DNA from: MFD04716-140 sp963703125
GTDB taxonomy: Bacteria; Bacteroidota; Bacteroidia; Flavobacteriales; Flavobacteriaceae
Assembly: GCA_963703125.1 (NCBI GenBank)
Contig: OY969790.1
Coordinates: 1,054,001 to 1,118,000 of the forward strand
Reading direction: 5' to 3'
DNA: 64,000 nucleotides
The notes below the pieces were generated by a model. That model was given only the letters and a program-made list of their open reading frames with translations. It made no database searches and had not been told where the DNA came from. Shown here piece after piece: positions 10,701-18,430 of the stretch. The translations under genes were made by a program, and so were the position numbers. Each line of letters begins with the position of its first letter. The first letter of the stretch is position 1.

Positions 10701-11025
10701 ACAGATAAACAATTCCGATTTTCATTTTACAAATGTTCTTTTTGGACCAAGCGAGCTTCAAGTATATGATGCCACAACTATAAGATTACAGGAGTGTTCG
10801 CTTGCCTATTCCTTGCCGGATACATATTTAGAAAAAACGCCTTTTGGGTCACTATCTTTTACAGTTTCTGGATATAACCTTTGGTACCGTGCGGTCAATA
10901 TTCCAGAGGGGGCCAATTTTGACCCGAATACCTCAGGAACGGGGGTTGGCAACGGGGTAGGGTTTGATTTTATAAACGGACCCAGTTCTAGAAGATATGG
11001 TTTGAGCGTTAAGGCAACTTTTTAA
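7768..11025 (+). CDS. SusC/RagA family TonB-linked outer membrane receptor
   Basis: A 1085-residue TonB-dependent transporter. Residues 1-24 are a signal peptide. Residues about 25-110 are a carboxypeptidase-D-like regulatory domain (VSGVVTDQDNMPLPGTNVLV ... TLIFSYIGLKT). The TonB box region and plug follow (LQEVVVTALGIKKEKQALGY, IRGLNSF, ALFIVDGVP). The rest is a 22-strand barrel ending in the outer-membrane signal YGLSVKATF. It imports a substrate captured by the SusD partner, whose gene overlaps by 1 nt (TAATG). It is divergent from the LytTR/LytS genes with a 244-bp gap, so that system may control it. No glycoside hydrolase is adjacent, and the substrate is unknown. Confidence 0.97.
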   Translation: MKQTFRFGYTLLVFFLLGNFLFSQEKTVSGVVTDQDNMPLPGTNVLVKGTTLGTQTDFDGAFTIEAAQGQTLIFSYIGLKTQERSVGVSGIINVQMEEDAEALQEVVVTALGIKKEKQALGYAVSEVNSEELEQQSQGDIARILTGKASGVQINQQSGLSGSGTNIVIRGLNSFSTSNQALFIVDGVPFSGDTNSQGRQGDRNDFVNGNNGSSRFLDLDPNTIESVNVLKGLAAATLYGSQGKNGVILITTKGGATSSKANKNEVSLTSSIFFNEIASLPDYQNVYGGGFDQAFGWFFSNWEPRFAKDGVDGWGNDPGIDANGTLPHPYSTAQAATGIPQAFPEFQGVRYEWKPYNSVEKFFRTGAVVNTSLNARGSSEDGKISYNLNYGHLKNQGFTPGNSVTRNNLSIGGSAELSNRFTVAGTLNYSRTDFKSPPVALSQGNGATGTGSSAFGDLWFTPRNVDIQSLPYENPITGGSVYYRQTNDIQNPLWTLANAGSRQLTNRVFGNASINYGLSDNLSFTYRAGLDIYNEYNVNYQNKGGVNSNSGDARLLSGIFETWNNVNTIWDHNIVLTGDYPFSDKVGFSFNVGATSRREDLIRNGVSSDGQQVFNVQKHFNFLNNQEIEFTSERNLVGLYGELNFDYNRYLYLTLSGRNDWASNFDISNRSLFYPSASLSFIPTQMFSNIKSENGLNYLKIRAGYGTSAGFNTLNPYPIASTLILVTNDTQDGSGRNVVTNTSGPTLGNPDLKPETLSEIELGIESAFFRNRITLDLSLYNRITKDLIVNRPLDPITGFTNTDTNVGKIDGKGIELDLGIFWLKNADDGFTWNSNLNFTANETEVTDLGLDTERVVYSGFGNLGNAAIPGEPLGVFYGSRVARDPATGQYLVDANGNYLQDSQDGIIGDPNPDWVGNLSNSLSYKNFTLGFQVNYIHGGDIYSSTVSTLLGRGLIPETTNRRATYILKGLAPNGQPNNQQINNSDFHFTNVLFGPSELQVYDATTIRLQECSLAYSLPDTYLEKTPFGSLSFTVSGYNLWYRAVNIPEGANFDPNTSGTGVGNGVGFDFINGPSSRRYGLSVKATF

Positions 11026-12764
11026 TGAAAATAAAATCACAAATGAAAAATAGATATATAACCGTTATAAAACTGTTGGGAATTTCGATATTATTCATGA
11101 CAGGGTGTGAATCAACTGAACTGGACATTACCCAAAACCCGAACGCCTTATCATCCAATCAGGCCAATGTAGATTTTTTCTTAAATTCCATACAGGAGGA
11201 TTTCGTGCGTCAATTGGAAGGCGATGCCGATTTTAGTGCCAATGACAATTGGCAATCTGGAGGATCTACTTTGGGGGATGGCCTTTCGATACATGGTTCG
11301 GAACTTACCAGATTGACCGCCCTAACAAATACCAATTCGCAAAACTACAAGTCCGTTTATCAGGATAGTGATTTTGACGATGAATGGACAAACGCCTTTA
11401 CGGGCATCATAAAGGACATTCGATTGATGACACCTTTGGCTGAATCCGCCGGGCAAACTAGGCATATAGGCATTACTCAATTTATTGAGGCCTATGTAAT
11501 GGTCTCCATGGTCGATTTCTTCGGGGATATTCCCTATTCCGAAGGATTCAAGGGCGAGGAGGGTATTCTTAATCCGGTGGTTGACACTGGTGCGTCTATC
11601 TATGAAGCTGCACTGAACCTTCTGGACCAGTCCATTGCTAATTTCACGAATGAATCGGCCGTTAATCCCGCGGCGGACGTTTTCTACAATAATGACTACA
11701 CCAAATGGGTAAAAGCTGCAAATACCCTTAAAATGAGGATCTATCTGCAACGGCGACTTGTAGATAACAATGCACAGGCAAGTTTCAATTCAATCGTAAA
11801 TTCTGGGAATTATATTACCAGTCCCGATGAGGATTTTCAATACAGATGGCCTGGAACGAGTCCTTCCAATCCCGATACACGACATCCAAGATATGGTCTT
11901 AACTATACCGCTGCCGGAGTTGGTGATTTTCAATCGAATTGGTTGATGAATTTAATGCAAACTACCAACGACCCTCGTATTAGATATTACTTTTATCGCC
12001 AGACCGATGCCGTACCGGGACAGGAAATTCCACCGAACCAAACAACGATAAGATGCTCCACGCAGACCCCACCGCAGCATTATGTCGATGGCGGATATAC
12101 CTTTTGTAGTCTTCCCAATGGATATTGGGGCAGAGATCACGGCCAAAACGACGGTCGTGACCCCGATGGATTTTCGGTCACCGCGTGGGGCGTATATCCT
12201 GCAGGGGGCAGGTTCGATGATAATCGTTTTGAAGGGGTTTCGACGGTTACAGGGGCCCAAGGGGCAGGTATTACCCAAATCTTGACAGATGCCTGGGTAG
12301 AATTCATGAAGTCGGAAATGGACATGGCGAACGGTAACTTGCCCGATGCAAAGAACTTTTTGATCAACGGGATTACAAAATCAATCGCCAAGGCTCAAAG
12401 CTTTGGTGCCCTGGATCCCGATGCCGACCTCTCTTTTGAACCAACTGCATCGAATGTGACCTCATATATCAACTCTGTTTCCTCAAATTGGGATTCTGCC
12501 ACCAACAATGGAAAATGGGACGTTTTGGGAGAGCAATTTTTTATTGCGGTCTTCGGAAATGGCGTGGAATCCTATAATTTTTACAGAAGAACGGGCTACC
12601 CCACAACTTTACAACCGAACAGATCTCCATCGGCCGGAATATTTCCCCGATCTATGTACTATCCCTCGAATGTGGTTACCACTAATTCGAATATAAATCA
12701 AAAACCTGACCAGGCGCAACGCGTTTTTTGGGATACCAATACGACCGCTCCAATCGCTAATTAG
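11025..12764 (+). CDS. SusD/RagB-like nutrient-binding outer membrane lipoprotein
   Basis: A 579-residue surface lipoprotein partner of the preceding SusC. A lipobox (ILFMTGC) follows a short hydrophobic segment, and the mature protein starts CESTELDITQNPN. The NPN near the start, the FEMVDFFGDIPYSEGF-like segment (here MVDFFGDIPYSEGFKGEEG) and the RIYLQRRLVDN helix are typical of the SusD-like group PF12771 rather than classical SusD. The first ATG overlaps the susC stop as TAATG; a second ATG at 11043 would give a more typical 24-residue lipoprotein signal and may be the true start. It binds substrate at the cell surface for delivery to SusC. Confidence 0.94.
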   Translation: MKIKSQMKNRYITVIKLLGISILFMTGCESTELDITQNPNALSSNQANVDFFLNSIQEDFVRQLEGDADFSANDNWQSGGSTLGDGLSIHGSELTRLTALTNTNSQNYKSVYQDSDFDDEWTNAFTGIIKDIRLMTPLAESAGQTRHIGITQFIEAYVMVSMVDFFGDIPYSEGFKGEEGILNPVVDTGASIYEAALNLLDQSIANFTNESAVNPAADVFYNNDYTKWVKAANTLKMRIYLQRRLVDNNAQASFNSIVNSGNYITSPDEDFQYRWPGTSPSNPDTRHPRYGLNYTAAGVGDFQSNWLMNLMQTTNDPRIRYYFYRQTDAVPGQEIPPNQTTIRCSTQTPPQHYVDGGYTFCSLPNGYWGRDHGQNDGRDPDGFSVTAWGVYPAGGRFDDNRFEGVSTVTGAQGAGITQILTDAWVEFMKSEMDMANGNLPDAKNFLINGITKSIAKAQSFGALDPDADLSFEPTASNVTSYINSVSSNWDSATNNGKWDVLGEQFFIAVFGNGVESYNFYRRTGYPTTLQPNRSPSAGIFPRSMYYPSNVVTTNSNINQKPDQAQRVFWDTNTTAPIAN

Positions 12765-12779
12765 AATAAAAAAATACAT

Positions 12780-13670
12780 ATGAAAGCTATTATTAAGTAT
12801 ATATCGATAACGTTCACCATATTTTTGGTATCCTGTAGCACTGAAGAAAAGACTGTGGACGATGTCCTCGACGATGTTGGCAGGGGTGCGATTCTTAGGA
12901 CATTGGCGGTTCCGAGTCCTACCTTTGATTTTAACGACACGTCTTCCAGTTGGACGGTAAGTTTGGAAGAACAGGATGCGCAAGATGGGGCCTTATTTTC
13001 CGAGGTTGAGGTCTATGTCCGGTTGTTAAGTGTCAATGGTAATAGTGATGAAAAACTTGTGAAAACGGTTACAGCATCCGAATTTTCCGACGGTCGATTT
13101 GGACTCCCTCGGGCGAACCTTTCCTTAACACTGTCCAATGTGCTATCCACACTTGGACTACAATCCGGTGATTTCGCCAGCGAGGATCAGTTTAACATAC
13201 GGCTGAACCTAAAGCTAAATAATGGACAAGCCTTTACCAATAGTGATGTAAATCCCAATATCGCCGGGGGACAGTTTTTTCAATCGCCTTTTAATTACAG
13301 GGCTCAGTTTTTCTGTGCACTTACAGATGCATCCATCTTCAGCGGTGATTATACCGTGGTGGCAGATGCTTGGGCCGATTACGCCCCTGGAGACATAATT
13401 CCGGTAGTGGTGGGTGAGGATCCCTTTACGTTTAGGATACTCTCTACGAAAAATCCATTTATAGCCAATACCGATACTTCTTATATCGAAGTTGTTATAA
13501 ATCCCAGTGATGGTTCTGCAATCGCTACATCCAATGAGCCTTTCGATTATGGAATACCGATTGATGTACTTGGTACCGGTTCTGTGGGCACATGTACAGG
13601 GGATATTAATCTAGTATTGAATTTTGTAGGTCAGGCAGCAAATCAGCAATTCGCGCTAAGAAAGAATTGA
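12780..13670 (+). CDS. Hypothetical lipoprotein of the SusCD operon
   Basis: A 296-residue lipoprotein with lipobox TIFLVSC and mature start CSTEEKTVDDV. It is rich in beta-strand-like sequence, including SSWTVSLEEQDAQDGALF and FSEVEVYVRLLSVNG. I do not recognise a named domain. It lies 15 bp after susD on the same strand and is therefore part of the same operon. In many Sus-like systems the third gene encodes an additional surface-exposed binding or lid protein (SusE/SusF position), so an accessory outer-membrane role is the reasonable guess. The pattern FCALTDASIFSGDYTV, followed by a barrel-like VVADAWADYAPGD, is shared with proteins that often follow susD-like genes. Confidence 0.75.
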   Translation: MKAIIKYISITFTIFLVSCSTEEKTVDDVLDDVGRGAILRTLAVPSPTFDFNDTSSSWTVSLEEQDAQDGALFSEVEVYVRLLSVNGNSDEKLVKTVTASEFSDGRFGLPRANLSLTLSNVLSTLGLQSGDFASEDQFNIRLNLKLNNGQAFTNSDVNPNIAGGQFFQSPFNYRAQFFCALTDASIFSGDYTVVADAWADYAPGDIIPVVVGEDPFTFRILSTKNPFIANTDTSYIEVVINPSDGSAIATSNEPFDYGIPIDVLGTGSVGTCTGDINLVLNFVGQAANQQFALRKN

Positions 13671-13867
13671 AGAGCCAGTTTTATTGATAGAGCTGCAATG
13701 AAAGTGAATGGAAACAACTATTTCATTTGAAATTATTCCTTTACCTAAAAAGCAAAAGGATCAATATTAAAAGAGTTGTATGGTTGGTTTTATCAAAATT
13801 TCAATAGTTCTAGTTGGGTCAAAGAAAGTGGAGCGGGTTTTATTGGTCGATTATTAAAATAAAAAAT

Positions 13868-14302
13868 GTGAAAGCAGTGCCATTTCCTTTACTTGTGATA
13901 TGCTTGTTTATATGCGGCTTTGTTAAAAGTCAAAAACAACCATTTGCCACCATAGATATTGTCCAGGGAAGTGCCAAAATGGAGAAGGAGTTGCTTTATT
14001 TTTATCGCCACAACTGGAAAGTCTTTAGGGAAACGGCCCTATCCAATGGATTTATATCCTCTTACGATATGATTTTGACCCCGACCGACTCTCTGGGTTT
14101 TTTTAAACTTTTACTGATTACGGAATATCCTGATAGCCTCTCGTTGGTAAAATCGGAGGTGAACTTTCGCCCTATATTGGAAAAGCTTCGAACGCACGGC
14201 CCTAAATATTTAAATGATGTTCAACGGAAGGATTTTCTTGAGTATTTAAATGGATATGAAGGTAAAATACTTTACAGTGATTTTCTAAATAAAACCCTGT
14301 GA
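13868..14302 (+). CDS. Small secreted protein of unknown function
   Basis: A 144-residue protein if the GTG at 13868 is used; this gives a clean signal peptide (VKAVPFPLLVICLFICGFVKS). An upstream TTG at 13814 would add a polar stretch before the signal and is less likely. The mature part is alpha/beta-like with charged segments (MEKELLYFYRHNWKVFRETA, ILTPTDSLGFFKLLLITEYP). The latter resembles a stress-response or Dabb-like strand pattern, but too weakly to name it. It lies about 200 bp downstream of the SusCD lipoprotein gene on the same strand. Confidence 0.55.
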   Translation: MKAVPFPLLVICLFICGFVKSQKQPFATIDIVQGSAKMEKELLYFYRHNWKVFRETALSNGFISSYDMILTPTDSLGFFKLLLITEYPDSLSLVKSEVNFRPILEKLRTHGPKYLNDVQRKDFLEYLNGYEGKILYSDFLNKTL

Positions 14303-14438
14303 ATTAAAAATTAAAGAACGTTATAATACTATGTTCCGTTCCTTTTTTTCGAATCCGAACTTTATATATTCTACAGATTATGTCGGTTTTCTTTCGGCCA
14401 CTATTAATCCGATGTCCAAAGTCAGCAACGCATCATCC

Positions 14439-15191
14439 ATGTCAAAACCAAATAGGGCTGTTGCAGTTATTTTAAGTGTTCTTATAAGCTTCATTTCTCA
14501 CGGACAAGTCAAGGATTTTGGAAAGCGTGTTGCTTATACACAGTATGCCACTTCCGGAGCGGAGGCCGTCCTATCGGAATTGCTGGTAAAAAATTTGGGA
14601 AAACCAGTTGATCTGTATGATAAAGGGCAAGTCAAGGGTTCCCCCTATTTCGACGATGAATTTTCACGAGGCCTGGTCTTTTATGAGGGCGAATTGGTCG
14701 ATACACTCTTTTTGAGGTACAATGCTTACCAAGATGAAATACAAATAAAAAATTTGCCCAATAGCCAAGATTCCATCCATGACTTACTTAAAAATACGTC
14801 CATTTCCTGTAGGTTAAATAACATCTCTATTGAATACCGGGATTTCACCAATGAAAAGAAAAAGGTTCAATCTGCCTTTTTATTTAAGTTGGTTCAGGGG
14901 AAGAAATATGACCTTTACATAAGAAAAGTGAAAAAGCTAAAGCCGGGGAAGAAATCCCTAAATTCATTAGCTCAGAGCATTGATCCTAAATTTGTATCCC
15001 ATATTGAGTATTACATGTCCACACCCAAAAGTGAATTAATTGTTCAGATTCCAAAACGCAAACAAAAAATTCTAAAGTTATTTTTAGATGGCGATAAGGA
15101 TGTGGTTGAGAGCGCTATCAGCCAATTTTCATTCGATAAGGCAAACGAAAATATGCTTGCTCAGCTTTTCAGATCATTAAATGATCGTTAA
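14439..15191 (+). CDS. Secreted hypothetical protein
   Basis: A 250-residue protein from the ATG at 14439, which places a signal peptide at the start (NRAVAVILSVLISFISHGQV). The frame is open to an ATG at 14331, but that would put the signal 45 residues inside. The mature region is lysine-rich (RKVKKLKPGKKSLN, PKRKQKILKLFLDGDKDVVE). The region RLNNISIEYRDFTNEKKKVQ looks like a beta-sheet domain. I do not recognise a family. A rho-independent terminator lies about 180 bp downstream and probably ends this transcript. Confidence 0.6.
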   Translation: MSKPNRAVAVILSVLISFISHGQVKDFGKRVAYTQYATSGAEAVLSELLVKNLGKPVDLYDKGQVKGSPYFDDEFSRGLVFYEGELVDTLFLRYNAYQDEIQIKNLPNSQDSIHDLLKNTSISCRLNNISIEYRDFTNEKKKVQSAFLFKLVQGKKYDLYIRKVKKLKPGKKSLNSLAQSIDPKFVSHIEYYMSTPKSELIVQIPKRKQKILKLFLDGDKDVVESAISQFSFDKANENMLAQLFRSLNDR

Positions 15192-15371
15192 ATGTTATTG
15201 CTTTAGTAATGTAGTTATTTCCCTGATTGTTAATCCTTGTAAAAAGCAATCTCACATCATATTTAGATTAGTTCATATCATTTCTCACCTTAGAAAAGCT
15301 ATGTCCCTTACATTAGTAATTCAAATAAGAAAAACTCGTCTCATTTTGTTTGATTATTTGAATTAGCTATC

Positions 15372-15403
15372 AAGGAGCTACCGAGCAGGGTGGCTCCTTT
15401 TTT
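15372..15403 (+). terminator. Rho-independent terminator
   Basis: An 11-bp stem, AAGGAGCTACC paired with GGTGGCTCCTT including one G-T wobble, closes a 6-nt loop (GAGCAG) and is followed by a run of six T. It lies between convergent genes and can end rightward transcription from the secreted-protein genes. The A-rich left flank is too short to be convincing in the other direction. Confidence 0.85.
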
Positions 15404-15458
15404 AATTGCTTTTTGGGTTTTAATGGGATAAATCAATTTTTGTCTAACAAGAAACTTT

Positions 15459-15953
15459 TTATTTTCTTGGTTTGTAATGGCCATCAAAAACTCTCTTCCA
15501 GGTTTTCCCTTTATCGTTGGTTTGTTCCCATATTTGTCTTACTGTTAGGTCCTTTAGTTGCAACCAAGTGATTCGATTACATGGATTCTTGTTTTCACAA
15601 TCTGACAAACTCATTTCATTTTCCTTATATTCTCCTTTGATATGTAGACTTGACCCTGTATTATCTACCCAAAATTGCAGCCATTGGTTAGTGTGGCGGT
15701 CATATATATTATAACTTTTCCCTTGGTATTTCTGAAGTAATGACTGATAGTTTTCCTCTATGGTTTTATGATTCAAAATGGGCTTTATAGAGCTAACACC
15801 AATGATTGAATCGGTACCAAACTTATACACGTTCCACTCCCCGATCCAAAAATCGAATTCGTGCTCTTTTTTATAATATGATGATTGGTCTTGGGCATTT
15901 AAGATGCAACAAGTAAAGAGAAGTAAAAGGGTAGCAAGATATAATTGTTTCAT
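15459..15953 (-). CDS. DUF1579-like secreted protein
   Basis: A 164-residue exported protein with signal peptide MKQLYLATLLLLFTCCILNA. The mature start contains HEFDFWIGEWNVYKFGTDSI, the opening of the DUF1579-type calycin-like fold, followed by NIYDRHTNQWLQFWVDNTGS and a terminal WKRVFDGHYK. A Cys-Cys at the end of the signal might allow lipidation, but the spacing does not fit a lipobox well. Function unknown. It is transcribed leftward toward the terminator and is isolated from other genes. Confidence 0.75.
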   Translation of the reverse strand: MKQLYLATLLLLFTCCILNAQDQSSYYKKEHEFDFWIGEWNVYKFGTDSIIGVSSIKPILNHKTIEENYQSLLQKYQGKSYNIYDRHTNQWLQFWVDNTGSSLHIKGEYKENEMSLSDCENKNPCNRITWLQLKDLTVRQIWEQTNDKGKTWKRVFDGHYKPRK

Positions 15954-17230
15954 ATTTTTAGTCGATTAATTTTCAAACTTCAAGTTTAATCACTATTCTT
16001 TGTAACTAGCCGAATATCAACAATAGGTAGTAAATAATCGGTAAAACATTTTTGAGAAGATTAAATTTTGTTCTTTTTATTTCTAAATACAGAAATTTCC
16101 TTTCGCAAACAAATTCATTTGGTACTTATAAATAGAATATCTCTATAAAGGCATGAAATTTAGATAAGGAAAAATGAGTATTAATCATTGTCAATTTATC
16201 CCTAAAATAGAGAAAATAGCTAGACTCAAAACAATCATTCATCCAGTCTCATAATTTTTGATTTATACAACCACTAATTTGATTTGAATACTCACGAGTA
16301 TTAGTCCGATCAATGGACAAAGTGGATTATCATCAATAGATTATAGAAATCAGGTTAGAAAAAGGTTAATACAATTTTGTTTGCGATTTAAATTGAAGTG
16401 GCAGAAACTATAAAAATTTTAAAACAGAATAGCCATTGAAAACACTGAATATTCTGAAGCCCCATTTCTACCAATCGGAATGGAGGATATCATAAATAGA
16501 ATATTTTTTGGTCCAAATTCCGAGATTATTTCTTTAATCAAAAATGGTGAATGTTTAGAATTTTAATTGTTATTTAAAAAAAGGAAAACTTATGCGCAAG
16601 TGGAATTTCAGATTTTACGACCAAGGTGAAATCGAATTCTTAACAATATAAAGTCCAGTAAAACGAATTATTATTGGGACAATATCTCAATTTGCTTAAC
16701 TAAAATAAATTCTAGCTTCGTCTATTCTTTATCAAAGTGCAAGTTTATTCTATGGATTCTTGAAGAGATTACAAAGTTAGATGAAAAAACAAAGTAGAGG
16801 GTGCCGAAAAAACCCTGCTCCGCAGGTATTCCCATGGCGACGTTCGTTGTTGTTTCGGTAAGCTCCTTAAGAATGAAAATGCTGCTGGTCTTCTAATATC
16901 CGAGGTATTCACTTAATATAAGGCGCCGTTTCCCTATAAATTCTACCGTTACCGGACCCACTTGAGAGTAAAGGGTGATTACTGCAAAATCTTCATTGTG
17001 CCCTTTCCTTTTTTGTAGGCCCCAGTTCAATTTGGCCAATGCAAAGTGTATTTGCAATTAACAACTTAAAGACAACTTTTGAGGTGTTTTACGGGGTATA
17101 TGCCTCCCGCGATTTTGTGCTATATAAACTGCCGTAGGCCTGAAAATGGTCGTCGCAATTTACGCTTTGGCAGGCGTCTTATCCGCACTTGAAAGTGACT
17201 TATCAACTGCTTCTGACAAATCAGGATTTT
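15954..17230. other. Gene-poor, decayed intergenic region
   Basis: About 1.3 kb without a credible intact gene. From 15954 to about 16800 it is very AT-rich. At 16434-16566 (+) a 43-codon open stretch ends IFFGPNSEIISLIKNG, which has a coding flavour and faintly recalls the end of DUF2971 proteins. A further short open stretch in another frame follows (KGKLMRKWNFRFYDQGEIEF), so this could be a frameshifted gene remnant. From about 16800 to 17200 the sequence is visibly richer in G+C, with a minus-strand open stretch reading GPVTVEFIGKRRLIL and, after a stop, FILKELTETTTNVAMGIPAE. No family is recognised with confidence. Confidence 0.4.
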
Positions 17231-17248
17231 AACTTGTACATACAAGTT
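17231..17248. promoter_or_regulatory. GntR/UTRA operator palindrome (site 1)
   Basis: AACTTGTACATACAAGTT: two perfect 8-bp arms (AACTTGTA / TACAAGTT) around a 2-bp centre. It lies 87 bp upstream of the first gene of the catabolic cluster. The same sequence, with 17 of 18 positions identical, recurs between the GntR gene and the divergent MetE-like gene at 25319-25336. The GT-4 bp-AC core matches the general geometry of HutC-type GntR operators. This is the probable repressor site for the cluster. Confidence 0.8.
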
Positions 17249-17334
17249 AAAAATATTATTTTTATGCTATATGTTTTTTGCCTAAAACCAAAAATGCAGC
17301 TTATGGGCAATGTTAAATTGAAAGTTGCAATTTT

Positions 17335-18270
17335 ATGAAGATTAAAATGAACCCGGCTAGAAGAAGTTTTATCGGTACCACCGGTTTAGGGGTGGCAGGA
17401 ACCTTATTGGTTCCCAGTTTATTGGTGTCTTCCAATACTACTTATAACAAGTCAAACAATATTCCGGTGAATGCACATTTGTGGGTGTATGCGAGCAATT
17501 TCCCACCAAAATGGGACGCTACCCCAGTTTTGGAAACCGTGTTTTCAGACCTCAGTTATGCCGGCATCGAGGGCTTGGAAATTATGGAAGGCCAGTTACG
17601 CCATGACGACGCAGTGGAACGGCTTGACCAGCTCATCAAAAGGTATAACCTGCCGGTTTCCGGATCTTCCTACGGCGTGGGTTTTAACATGTGGGAGAAA
17701 GATCAGCACCGATCCATTTTAGAGGATATAACCATCGTAGTTCCAAGATTGGGCCAACTAGGCGGAAAGACTTTCGGAATTTCGGTAGGAAGCAAAGACA
17801 CACCCAAAACGGAACAAGAACTTGATGCCCAGGCCCATCTGCTTAAAAAAATAAGGCACATTTGTGAAGACCATGGCATCCAAGCCAACCTTCACAACCA
17901 TACGTATGAAATAGAAAATGATATGCACGATTTGAAAGGAACGCTCGCGCGTATTCCCGATTTTAAACTAGGGCCTGATTTGAATTGGTTGATTAGGGGC
18001 GGTATTGATCCGGTAGAATTCATAAATACCTTCGGGAAGCAACTGATATACTTCCATATCCGAGATCAATACCAAGATGGTACCTAGTCGGAATATGTCG
18101 GGCAAGGCGATACTGATTTCAATCCCATCGCTACTGCTTTAAAGGCTCAAAATTTCGAAGGTCAAGTCGCGATTGAATTGGCCTTTCCAAACGATTTCGA
18201 TCCAGAAAACGAATTAAGGGAAGACTGGAAAATGAGCAGGGAGTTTGTACGCAAAACCTTTGGATGGTAA
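17335..18270 (+). pseudogene. Exported sugar phosphate isomerase/epimerase (TIM barrel), interrupted by in-frame TAG
   Basis: First gene of the GntR-controlled cluster. The N-terminus carries a Tat-like signal, ARRSFIGTTGLGVAGTLLVP. A xylose-isomerase-like TIM barrel follows: GIEGLEIMEGQ, NLHNHTYEIE, DLNWLIRGGIDP and IYFHIRDQY. The frame stops at TAG (18085-18087) after 250 codons, then continues open in the same frame with SEYVGQGDTDF and ELAFPNDFDPE to TAA at 18268-18270. The family expects an aromatic residue, usually Trp, at the TAG, so TGG to TAG explains it. The full length of about 311 residues is normal. Either a point-mutation pseudogene or a sequencing error. The residues after the stop include the usual final barrel strand, so the truncated form is unlikely to work. 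Confidence 0.85.
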
Positions 18271-18306
18271 AAAAGAATCAAGTAAAGGGAGTAAAAAGGA
18301 CAAAAA

Positions 18307-18429
18307 ATGTTGAAGGTTCAAAAATCACGTATGTATGTTGAAAGTCAAGATGCTCCGTCAATGAGCGGAACAGGTAGTTTTTCGGCCAAATTAAAACACC
18401 TTCGAGAATCTAAAAATAAAAATCATTAG
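18307..18429 (+). CDS. Possible 40-residue leader ORF
   Basis: A short open frame from ATG at 18307 to TAG at 18427-18429. It encodes a polar, serine- and lysine-rich peptide (for example SMSGTGSFSAKLKHLRESK) and ends 1 nt before the start of the Gfo/Idh/MocA gene. No signal peptide or known domain. The position would allow translational coupling, but a chance ORF of this length is common, so it is listed only as a possibility. Confidence 0.2.
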   Translation: MLKVQKSRMYVESQDAPSMSGTGSFSAKLKHLRESKNKNH

Positions 18430-18430
18430 T

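Noticed and set aside
12609..12983. 124-codon minus-strand open frame across the susD end and the next lipoprotein gene
   Set aside because: It overlaps two well-supported plus-strand genes and has no domain or signal of its own.
15181..15366. 61-codon plus-strand frame before the terminator
   Set aside because: Overlaps the end of the preceding gene; low-complexity hydrophobic and basic composition without a recognisable pattern.
16801..17200. Possible transposase or integrase remnant in the G+C-richer block
   Set aside because: No terminal inverted repeats, target duplication or catalytic motif could be found by eye; kept only as a decayed region.
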